Positions 57,535 through 64,000 of a stretch of DNA of 64,000 nt are shown here, piece by piece. Origin of the DNA: Alcanivoracaceae bacterium. Its GTDB lineage: Bacteria; Pseudomonadota; Gammaproteobacteria; Pseudomonadales; Alcanivoracaceae. The DNA lies in assembly GCA_029213045.1 (NCBI GenBank), contig JARGPN010000009.1:62001-126000 (forward strand). Direction: 5' to 3'. The translations under genes and the position numbers were made by a program. The notes under the pieces were generated by a model. That model made no database searches. It had not been told where the DNA came from and saw nothing but the letters and a program-made list of their open reading frames with translations. How positions within the stretch are numbered: position 1 is the stretch's first letter; the number at the start of each line of letters is the position of its first letter.

Positions 57535-57776
57535 GTACGGGGTACTGCCTCAGTAGTCGGATGGTCGGAAACGGTCGCTATTTAGGGCGACTGAGCGGCC
57601 GCGGTCAAGCAATTCGGGCCACGGCTCTTTTTTTAGTACTAATATGGACGTGCCCCCTAGCGCAAGAGGCAATCTGAACTTCTCCGGTTTCCCACCACTC
57701 TGATATTCACTATTTTGCGTAGTTCATCACACTGTGATACACATCAGGCATAATTACTAAAAATGGAGAGCGCTGA

Positions 57777-58649
57777 ATGAAACGTCATCTCAGCAAAGGC
57801 TTGCAAGTCGCTACAATCTTGGCTGCAAGTGCATTTACCACACACGTCATTGCCGCCACTAACTCCTTGCAAAACGTCAATTCGGTTCGTGTTTTGCTGG
57901 ATAAAGTGAACACCGATTACCAAATGTTCAAAGGTGAAAACGCCAACCCGAAATATGGGGAATTCCTCGAGAGCGACATCGACGAATTGGCCGATGCTCG
58001 GGCCGACCTTCTCGATAGCGCCGCCGCAGATGGCCATTCCGCGGAGGTAGACAGCATCGAAGGCAATATTAATCGGTACCTCGAACTACTCACTGAAAGC
58101 TTCGAAGGCATTTCTGCAGGCGGCTATGAGATTGCTGCCATAGCCGAAGAAATGCAGAACAAAAAAATGACCGCCCAGAGAGAAAGTAGCGCTCTACATA
58201 AAGCGCTTGCCGCCACCTCTGACGTGGATCCTCGTGCCATTGAGTACCAAGACCTTAGTTTTTTAATGCAGCAAATGGCTGCGCGCTATTTAGAGAACGC
58301 GGCGGCCTCGTATGGTGTTGCTTTTCGGGACTTAAGCGATGAAAAAAGCATTGACCAAATGGCCCAAGAGTTTTCACAACGGCTGGACAAGCTCGACATC
58401 AACGCCAAGGATTTAGCGCCTGAAGTAAAAGCAGAGCTGAATGATGTAAAGCGTAAATGGGGATTTATTGAGCAATCAATGTTGAATTTTATGCAAGATC
58501 AGGTGTCTTTCTTGGTATACCGCTACAGTGGCGCAATCGTTGAGAACCTTCGAGGCGCAAGTCGCACCTTGATCGGCGGCGACGACACAACAATGCAACT
58601 CGAAGGTGGTCAAATTCCGCTGCCGCCAGGAATTCCAGCGGCGCAATAG
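57777..58649 (+). CDS. Unknown exported helical protein
   Basis: The 290-residue protein has a Sec signal peptide (about 1-26, HVIAATN). The mature part is largely alpha-helical with long amphipathic helices (LEFLLESDIDELADARADLLDSAAADGHS-like spacing, about 60-280). A C-terminal GGQIPLPPGIPAAQ tail follows. The helix pattern is somewhat reminiscent of periplasmic type IV pili/chemoreceptor sensor modules, but no family is recognised. The ribosome site GGAGAG lies 7 nt upstream. The UspA gene follows after 25 nt. Confidence 0.65.
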   Translation: MKRHLSKGLQVATILAASAFTTHVIAATNSLQNVNSVRVLLDKVNTDYQMFKGENANPKYGEFLESDIDELADARADLLDSAAADGHSAEVDSIEGNINRYLELLTESFEGISAGGYEIAAIAEEMQNKKMTAQRESSALHKALAATSDVDPRAIEYQDLSFLMQQMAARYLENAAASYGVAFRDLSDEKSIDQMAQEFSQRLDKLDINAKDLAPEVKAELNDVKRKWGFIEQSMLNFMQDQVSFLVYRYSGAIVENLRGASRTLIGGDDTTMQLEGGQIPLPPGIPAAQ

Positions 58650-58674
58650 CATGCATCGCACACGGAGGTTAAAT

Positions 58675-59115
58675 ATGGAAGGCTACACAAAAATTCTAGT
58701 CGCCATTGACTGCAGCGATGATACACCTGCTCTCCTCCGGCGTGCGGCATCCCTATCCACGCAGAAAAACAGCATCCATTTGATTCACGTGATCGAGCCA
58801 CTGGCGCTGGCCTATGGCGCCGATGTGCCTATGGACGTTTCTGAGCTGCAACACAACCTTACCCAACGCGCGCAAGAAACCGCGATTAAATATGCAGACG
58901 AATTCGACATTCCTCACGACAATGTATTTGTTGAATTAGGTTCAATTGAAAAAGCGATTCAAGATAAAGCGGACAAGCTTGAGGCGGAATTGATAATAGT
59001 GGGCAGCCATACACGCACCGGCTGGGCAGTATTACTCGGCTCAACGGCTAAGGGGTTGGTTCCTGGCGCGCACTGCGACGTACTCGCCGTAAAAATTGAA
59101 CAACATAAATCGTAA
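58675..59115 (+). CDS. Universal stress protein (UspA family)
   Basis: The protein is 146 residues from the ATG at 58675, fixed by a GGAGG ribosome site 7 nt upstream. It starts EGYTKILVAIDCSDDTPALLRRA. The ATP-binding-type motif is GSHTRTGWAVLLGSTAKGLVPGAHCDVLAV (GxxG...GS form). It is probably co-transcribed with the unknown exported protein. Role is stress survival in a general sense; the ligand is not determined. Confidence 0.9.
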   Translation: MEGYTKILVAIDCSDDTPALLRRAASLSTQKNSIHLIHVIEPLALAYGADVPMDVSELQHNLTQRAQETAIKYADEFDIPHDNVFVELGSIEKAIQDKADKLEAELIIVGSHTRTGWAVLLGSTAKGLVPGAHCDVLAVKIEQHKS

Positions 59116-59153
59116 TTTTCTTGCATAAAGCGCAACAAGATATTCATCCAAAT

Positions 59154-59189
59154 AAAAAAGGCAGAAGCTCAACAACTCCTGCCTTTTTT
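59154..59189. terminator. Bidirectional terminator after the UspA gene
   Basis: AAAAAAGGCAG / CTGCCTTTTTT is an 11-bp stem with a 14-nt loop. It lies between the convergent UspA and cyclic-nucleotide-binding genes. Confidence 0.85.
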
Positions 59190-59221
59190 ATATTTTATTT
59201 ATTAAAGGTCGTTCCTAAAGA

Positions 59222-59893
59222 CTAAGTAACTTGCACATTATTATTGCGTTGCGGCTGCGAACTTTCGTTCCAAAGGCACAAAATATCGGCCAACTGATGC
59301 GCCTGCTCATGCAACGAGACAAGCTCTTCTTCGCCGCCTTTACTTCCCGTAAAGATCGGAACCTTCCGCATTACCGTAACCAATTCATGCTGCGGGTTCT
59401 GCATTTTGTTCACTTCTAGCGTCCAGCGAATGTTATGCACGAGCATCCGATAAAACGACAACTTGGTCGACATGAACAGCGTCGAAGTATCTTTAAGGTT
59501 TTTGAAGTAGTCATAATTTAGCCGCGCGACAATAGCTTCGCGTGTAGCGTCATCGACCTTGATCGTTGCTGTCCGCTCGGTACCGCGAATCATCGCCAAC
59601 GCACCGAACACTTCGCCCGGTGAAATATAGTTCAACACTTGCCCTGAGCCGTTCGGTGCGGCACTCGGAGCAACGACCGCCAACTGTCCCTTAAGCAAAA
59701 AATATAAGTAAGTGTCGCTATCCCCTTCTTTAATTACCGTTTCACCCGGCTGCGCTTGCATAATTTCAGCAAGTTCTAACAACGTGTTGAGCTGGTCAGC
59801 GGATTCACGCGCAACTTCATTAAAAAACGGGATCCCCGAAATCAGCCGCTGAACACGGTCAAGCGGGTACTCTCCACGGTCAATTTGTTTCAT
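59222..59893 (-). CDS. Cyclic nucleotide-binding domain protein without HTH
   Basis: The 223-residue protein has a cNMP-binding beta barrel (about 15-130: AQPGETVIKEGDSDTYLYFLLKGQLAVV). The phosphate-binding cassette is GEVFGALAMIRGTERTATIKV. The usual Crp/Fnr helix-turn-helix is absent; the C-terminal about 80 residues are helical and end in a polar Asn/Gln tail. It is therefore probably a ligand-binding regulator of another protein rather than a classical transcription factor. It is divergent from lexA. Confidence 0.75.
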   Translation of the reverse strand: MKQIDRGEYPLDRVQRLISGIPFFNEVARESADQLNTLLELAEIMQAQPGETVIKEGDSDTYLYFLLKGQLAVVAPSAAPNGSGQVLNYISPGEVFGALAMIRGTERTATIKVDDATREAIVARLNYDYFKNLKDTSTLFMSTKLSFYRMLVHNIRWTLEVNKMQNPQHELVTVMRKVPIFTGSKGGEEELVSLHEQAHQLADILCLWNESSQPQRNNNVQVT

Positions 59894-60001
59894 CTGTTCT
59901 ACTCCAGCCCCCTAATTGCGGTTATCCGCTGGGCTATGCTATTGGCTCTGGCGTTTTGCTTCAACGCAGGCGAAAAAAACATCAACAGACTGAACATCCA
60001 G

Positions 60002-60021
60002 CACTGTTCATCAAGACAGTA
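60002..60021. promoter_or_regulatory. LexA (SOS) box of lexA
   Basis: CACTGTTCATCAAGACAGTA matches the SOS consensus TACTGT-N8-ACAGTA apart from the first base. It lies 45 nt before the lexA ATG at 60067, which supports autoregulation and that start. Confidence 0.85.
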
Positions 60022-60066
60022 ACCATGTTAGAGTCATCGCACAACAAAGTTATGGATGAGCCTCCC

Positions 60067-60681
60067 ATGAGCGACATATTAACTGACCGTCAACGCGAAG
60101 TACTTGAATGTATCAGACAGCACCTTCAAGAAACCGGAATGGCCCCTACCCGAGCAGAAATAGCCGAGCTGATGGGCTTTCAGTCGAAAAATGCTGCCTC
60201 AGACCACTTACGAGCGCTTGAGCGAAAAGGCCACATCCGCATTCACAATGATCGCTCACGCGGCATTCAGTTGCTCGACAATGAAAACGTCAATGAAGAC
60301 GAAGTGCCTCTGCTAGGCAAAGTGGCTGCGGGCCTACCGATTGAAGCCATTGAGAACATCGAACGCAGCATCGCTGTTCCCCAGGGCTTATTTCGTCAGC
60401 GTCCGACCTATATGCTGCGAGTCCAAGGCGATAGTATGAAGGACGTCGGCATTCTTGACGGCGACTTAATTGCGGTACGCAAAAGTAATATGGCACGCTC
60501 TGGACAGATTGTCGTGGCGCGCATCGATGACGAAGTAACCGTCAAAACGTTGCGTATGGAGAAATCCGGCATCCTGTTAATGCCTGCCAACGATGCCTAC
60601 GAACCCATCCGGGTGTCACCAGACGAACTGGTGATCGAAGGAATCTTTATTGGATTAATACGCGATGCGGATCCTCGTTAG
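60067..60681 (+). CDS. lexA: SOS repressor LexA
   Basis: The protein is 204 residues from the ATG at 60067, with an N-terminal winged HTH (LTDRQREVLECIRQHLQETGMAPTRAEIAELMGF). The Ala-Gly cleavage site is in GKVAAGLPIEA, the catalytic Ser in VQGDSMKD and the Lys in VTVKTL. The start fits the family and the SOS box just upstream. The DUF1499 gene starts inside its end, overlapping by 17 nt. sulA, next to lexA in Pseudomonas, is not here. Confidence 0.97.
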   Translation: MSDILTDRQREVLECIRQHLQETGMAPTRAEIAELMGFQSKNAASDHLRALERKGHIRIHNDRSRGIQLLDNENVNEDEVPLLGKVAAGLPIEAIENIERSIAVPQGLFRQRPTYMLRVQGDSMKDVGILDGDLIAVRKSNMARSGQIVVARIDDEVTVKTLRMEKSGILLMPANDAYEPIRVSPDELVIEGIFIGLIRDADPR

Positions 60682-61096
60682 TCTTTTTTTACTCATCAGT
60701 GCATCTATAAGCCCTCTGGTAGCGCTCGCTGCGCAACCAGAGCTCGCGCCCTGCCCTGCTAGCCCAAACTGCGTCAGCAGCCTTGCAGACGACGAGGATC
60801 ATTATGTTGCCCCTCTGTCGGGCGCGGGAGATGTGGCCACGACAATGCAGCGCCTCGGCGACACGCTAAACGAGATTTCACGCGTTAAATGGGAGCAGAC
60901 CGCCCCCAATCACATCACCGCTACGTTCACATCGTTGATTTTTAGATTCGTCGACGACGTAGACTTTATCGTGCGAGAGGATGGCACCATTGATGTACGA
61001 TCCGCATCGCGGGTGGGACACTCTGATTTAGGCGCGAATCGTCGACGCATTGAAGATTTGCGCGAACGTCTCTCCCAAGCGCCAAATACTCCCTAG
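60665..61096 (+). CDS. DUF1499 family exported protein
   Basis: The 143-residue protein has a Sec signal peptide (about 1-22, LAA|QP). The core contains CPASPNCVSS, with the PNCVSS family motif, and IDVRSASRVGHSDLGANRRRIEDL. The function of DUF1499 is unknown to me. It overlaps lexA by 17 nt, so it may be expressed with SOS induction; that is inference from overlap only. The tatD GTG follows 7 nt after its stop. Confidence 0.82.
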   Translation: MRILVSLFLLISASISPLVALAAQPELAPCPASPNCVSSLADDEDHYVAPLSGAGDVATTMQRLGDTLNEISRVKWEQTAPNHITATFTSLIFRFVDDVDFIVREDGTIDVRSASRVGHSDLGANRRRIEDLRERLSQAPNTP

Positions 61097-61103
61097 GATT
61101 TTT

Positions 61104-61913
61104 GTGTACTTAGCAGATATTGGCGTCAATTTGGCGGATAAACGCTTTGACGCAGATTTTGATGCCGTTCTCGAACGCGCTCGCCAAGCTGGCGTGCGGT
61201 TGCAGGTCATTACCGGTACAAGCGTCGTGGGATCTGAGACAGCAATTAAACTTGCGGCAGAGCATGCCGAACTATTTTGCACTGCGGGGGTACACCCACA
61301 TCATGCGAATGAATTTGACCGCGATGCGCTAGCACGAATAAGGGAAATTGCAGCAGAAGAAAAAGTCCGCGCCATTGGCGAGACCGGCCTAGATTTCAAC
61401 CGCGACTTCTCGCCCCGCCCTGCTCAAGAAAACGCATTTGCTGAACAGTTGCAGCTAGCATCTGAAACGACACTGCCTGCTTTTTTACACCAGCGCGATG
61501 CCCATGACCGATTTCTGCCAATGCTCAAAGAACAACGGGACAAGCTACCGAATGCAGTGGTGCATTGTTTTACGGGCAGTAAAAAAGAACTGTTTGATTA
61601 TTTAGACATCGACTGTCATATCGGCATCACGGGTTGGATTTGCGATGAAAGGCGCGGTCTCGAACTGCAGGCGCTGGTAAAAAACATTCCTCTGAATCGT
61701 TTAATGATTGAAACGGACAGCCCCTATTTAACGCCACGCAATATGGACGGAAAGCCACCCAGATCGGGGCGAAACGAGCCTTTCCTGCTTACATGGGTGC
61801 TAAAGAAAGTTGCGGAATGCTATGACTGCTCCGCTGAAGAGATTAGTCAGGCGACGTGGCAAAACAGCTTAGCCTTTTTTGGCGTTTCAGAAAGCAAACT
61901 AATCGAATCGTAG
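61104..61913 (+). CDS. tatD: TatD-family metal-dependent deoxyribonuclease
   Basis: The protein is 269 residues from a GTG at 61104, with AGGA 6 nt upstream. It reads YLADIGVNLADKRFD, then GVHPHHANEFD (metal His), IGETGLDFNRDFSP, HCFTGSKKEL and ETDSPYLTPRN. These match E. coli TatD strongly, a 3'-5' exonuclease linked to DNA repair and oxidative damage. A frame to 61050 would overlap the DUF1499 gene by 47 nt and is disfavoured. Co-transcription with lexA is plausible. Confidence 0.93.
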   Translation: MYLADIGVNLADKRFDADFDAVLERARQAGVRLQVITGTSVVGSETAIKLAAEHAELFCTAGVHPHHANEFDRDALARIREIAAEEKVRAIGETGLDFNRDFSPRPAQENAFAEQLQLASETTLPAFLHQRDAHDRFLPMLKEQRDKLPNAVVHCFTGSKKELFDYLDIDCHIGITGWICDERRGLELQALVKNIPLNRLMIETDSPYLTPRNMDGKPPRSGRNEPFLLTWVLKKVAECYDCSAEEISQATWQNSLAFFGVSESKLIES

Positions 61914-61961
61914 ATTGATCGTGCGCAGTGCACTTTGCGATGCGACACAAAAAAGGCACTG

Positions 61962-62204
61962 TTAATCCGCTCTTGCGAGCAACCCCCGCACGTCTAACAA
62001 GCTAAATGGCCAATCCAGTTCATTCCCTGCATAACGCAACACCGGAATACGCGTGCCGTACTGTTCGATATCGTGATCGTCATCGCCAATATCAATTCGC
62101 ACGATCGTCGCCTTCGGTAACGCGCGACGAACCACCGCTTCTGCGTCGTCGCACAAATGGCACCCGAGGGTCATCAACAACTCTATTTCCACAGCTGATG
62201 CCAT
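61962..62204 (-). CDS. Glutaredoxin-like (DUF836) family protein
   Basis: The 80-residue thioredoxin-fold protein has the redox motif LMTLGCHLCDDAEAVV (CxxC), then RIDIGDDDHDIEQYGTRIPVLRY with the cis-Pro. This is the short DUF836 glutaredoxin-like group. It lies 6 nt downstream of rlmKL on the same strand and is probably co-transcribed with it. Confidence 0.88.
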   Translation of the reverse strand: MASAVEIELLMTLGCHLCDDAEAVVRRALPKATIVRIDIGDDDHDIEQYGTRIPVLRYAGNELDWPFSLLDVRGLLARAD

Positions 62205-62210
62205 ACCGAA

Positions 62211-64000
62211 CTAATCCAAATGCCGAATAGCGAATAAATGATGCGGTGTCGCCTGCTGATTGAAGTCTGGCGGCACACTACCGCGGGTTAAATCTTCCAC
62301 CTTGAACCACTTGCTCACAAACTCATCGAGTTTGAACTTGCGAAAATTATTGGAAAAGTACAATACGCCGCCCGGCTCTAAACGCTTCATGATCCAACGA
62401 ATTAATTCAGCGTGATCCCGCTGCACAACAAAATCATCCCGTGATTTATTGTTTGAAAACGTCGGAGGGTCGCAAAAAACCACGTCAAACTGCTCATTAC
62501 ACGCTTGCAACCAGGTCATGGTATCTGCCCGTTCAAGCCGATGATTACGCGTAGAAAACCCATTCAGCGCAAGGTTTTCACCTGCCCAGTCTAAATAAGT
62601 TTTGGACGAATCAACCGTCACCGAACTGCGCGCACCGCCAACGGCAGCATGTACCGTTGCCGCTCCTGTGTATCCGAATAAATTCAGGAATCTTTTGCCC
62701 GAACACTCGGTTTCAAAACGCATGCGCGTTGGCCTATGATCCAAAAATAAACCTGTATCTAAATAGGCAGAAAGATTCACATAGAAATAAGCTTGCCCTT
62801 CACGCACGACCGACATCTCTTTTCGTGCATCCAGTTTTTGATATTGCTGCTTACCTTTTTGTTGCGAGCGCGTGCGCAAGAAAACCTGCTCCCTGTGCGC
62901 GCCTAACACTGAACGTACGGCAGAAACGGCCCACATCCTGCGTTGTTCTGCGAGTTTTTCATCGATGGTTTTCGGTGGCGCAAATTCTTGTACGCAAACC
63001 TGCTCGGCGTACACATCAATGGAGAAATTAAATTCTGGCAAATCCCGATCATATAAACGGTAGGAGGTGATTTGTTCTTGCTGAATCCACTTGCGCAATT
63101 GGCGACCATTCTTACGTAGCCGATTTGCCAGTGCCTGGGCCTGCTCAGGCAATTCAAACACTGCTTCGCCTGTTTGCAGGGGTGTCGCCGGCGCACGCAA
63201 GACTGTGCTGACCTTGCGAATGTAGTTATTCATGGCACCGTTTCTCAGTTTCCACTGAGCAACATGCTCCGCCCCCAGTTTATCCAACACCTCGACTTCA
63301 CTGCCCAGCACCACCATGGGCCAACCACGCGCTAACGCGGCCATTTTTCGCCCTAGCGCTTGATGCAATCCGACTACGCGAGGCCGGTCTTCGAGTCGTT
63401 CACCCCACGGCGGGTTGGTCACTATCACGCCGTTGTCGGCAAAGTCTCTAGACGCCAACAATCCCATTTCGCGACGTTCGAAGTGAATCATGGATTCAAC
63501 GCCCGCTCGATCTGCATTGGCTTTTGCTAACCGTAGCGCTTGATCATCACCGTCAAAGCCTTTAATCATGCAACGCACATTGGGATTCACTTGCGCACGG
63601 GCCTCTTCACGCATTTTTGTCCACAACGCCGAGCGACAACCGCGCCACTGCAACACGGAGAAATTCTCACGCATCAATCCCGGCGCCACATTCTTGGCAA
63701 TTAACGCCGCTTCAATTGGTACCGTGCCGCTGCCACAGAACGGATCGATAAGTACCGGCGCATCCGTATTCGGCCAGCCCGCGACGCGTAGCATTGCCGC
63801 GGCCAATGATTCACGCAAAGGCGCAGCACCGCCACTCACGCGATAACCGCGACGACTCAACGGCACGCCACTAAAATCAATCGACACACTGGCCTGCTCT
63901 GCGGCGATGAGTATTCTTAGACACAACGCACCAGCAGGCTCACGTTGCAATATCACTCGGCGGGATAGGTTTCGGCAGAACACGCTCGACGAAATACGCG
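62211..64000 (-). CDS. rlmKL: 23S rRNA methyltransferase RlmKL (truncated at window edge)
   Basis: The frame is open to the last base, so the 5' part is missing. The visible about 597 residues comprise the end of the THUMP-linked RlmL domain (VSIDFSGVPLSRRGYR), the RlmL catalytic part (LIDPFCGSGTVPIEAALIA and VTNPPWGERL), and the C-terminal RlmK half. RlmK reads RFLNLFGYTGAATVHAAVGGA and VFCDPPTFSNNK. E. coli RlmKL is about 700 residues, and modifies G2445 (L) and G2069 (K). No frameshift is seen. Confidence 0.93.
   Translation of the reverse strand, partial: RISSSVFCRNLSRRVILQREPAGALCLRILIAAEQASVSIDFSGVPLSRRGYRVSGGAAPLRESLAAAMLRVAGWPNTDAPVLIDPFCGSGTVPIEAALIAKNVAPGLMRENFSVLQWRGCRSALWTKMREEARAQVNPNVRCMIKGFDGDDQALRLAKANADRAGVESMIHFERREMGLLASRDFADNGVIVTNPPWGERLEDRPRVVGLHQALGRKMAALARGWPMVVLGSEVEVLDKLGAEHVAQWKLRNGAMNNYIRKVSTVLRAPATPLQTGEAVFELPEQAQALANRLRKNGRQLRKWIQQEQITSYRLYDRDLPEFNFSIDVYAEQVCVQEFAPPKTIDEKLAEQRRMWAVSAVRSVLGAHREQVFLRTRSQQKGKQQYQKLDARKEMSVVREGQAYFYVNLSAYLDTGLFLDHRPTRMRFETECSGKRFLNLFGYTGAATVHAAVGGARSSVTVDSSKTYLDWAGENLALNGFSTRNHRLERADTMTWLQACNEQFDVVFCDPPTFSNNKSRDDFVVQRDHAELIRWIMKRLEPGGVLYFSNNFRKFKLDEFVSKWFKVEDLTRGSVPPDFNQQATPHHLFAIRHLD

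Noticed and set aside
57726-57738. CRP-like site from TCACA/TGTGA
   Set aside because: The half-sites are inverted relative to the TGTGA-N6-TCACA Crp order, with a 1-nt centre, so it is not a Crp site; kept only as a possible other operator.

Overview
The window is chromosomal DNA of a Gram-negative gammaproteobacterium, most likely Pseudomonadales in the broad sense. Support comes from lipid A and LPS genes (kdsB, lpxK, msbA), Lol lipoprotein sorting, a complete Na+-NQR operon, a PsrA-type regulator, and gene order that (from memory) tracks the Pseudomonas aeruginosa murB-to-topA region. Pseudomonas-like REP palindromes support the same placement. Na+-NQR and the desaturase system would fit a marine or hydrocarbon-associated relative, but the genus cannot be fixed from the sequence alone. 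I saw no phage, insertion sequence, CRISPR array, tRNA or rRNA.

Layout. 1-8.7 kb (minus): tightly overlapping envelope genes exbB-exbD-msbA-lpxK-kdsB-LMW-PTP-murB, with comEC just upstream. 8.8-11.2 kb: a DUF2062 membrane protein, then lolD with a single LolC/E-type permease. 11.4-16.5 kb: an Ala/Pro-rich exported protein, agmatine-to-putrescine genes aguA/aguB, a glycerophosphodiester phosphodiesterase and a patatin. 16.7-21.1 kb (minus): a translationally coupled four-gene set of cupredoxin-like protein, degenerate HAMP-GGDEF-EAL receptor, DUF3034 envelope protein and lipoprotein truncated haemoglobin. 21.2-29 kb: an ATM1-type ABC exporter, a ferredoxin reductase/desaturase pair, a diguanylate cyclase, a VIT-family transporter and small proteins. 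29.2-36.5 kb (minus): nqrABCDEF-apbE-nqrM. 36.5-45.2 kb: REP/terminator-rich spacer, long-type gap, tesB, mfd, csiV and a small barrel protein. 45.2-51 kb (minus): psrA-ykuD-nagZ-mscS-hpt-mtnP-flavoprotein. 51.2-53.3 kb: a LolA-like/outer-membrane pair. 53.5-57.5 kb: topA-DUF6586-LOG. 57.8-64 kb: an unknown exported helical protein, a universal stress protein, a cyclic-nucleotide-binding protein, lexA-DUF1499-tatD, a glutaredoxin-like protein and rlmKL, cut by the window end.

How the genes work together. MsbA, LpxK, KdsB and MurB build LPS and peptidoglycan. LolD and the permease sort lipoproteins. NagZ with a signal-less YkuD protein suggests cytosolic peptidoglycan recycling. MtnP and Hpt form a methylthioinosine/purine salvage step. 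ApbE and NqrM mature the NQR complex. The best candidate for a poorly described system is the four-gene set at 16.7-21.1 kb. It looks like an envelope metal/haem-linked sensor coupled to a c-di-GMP receptor that has lost its catalytic motifs.
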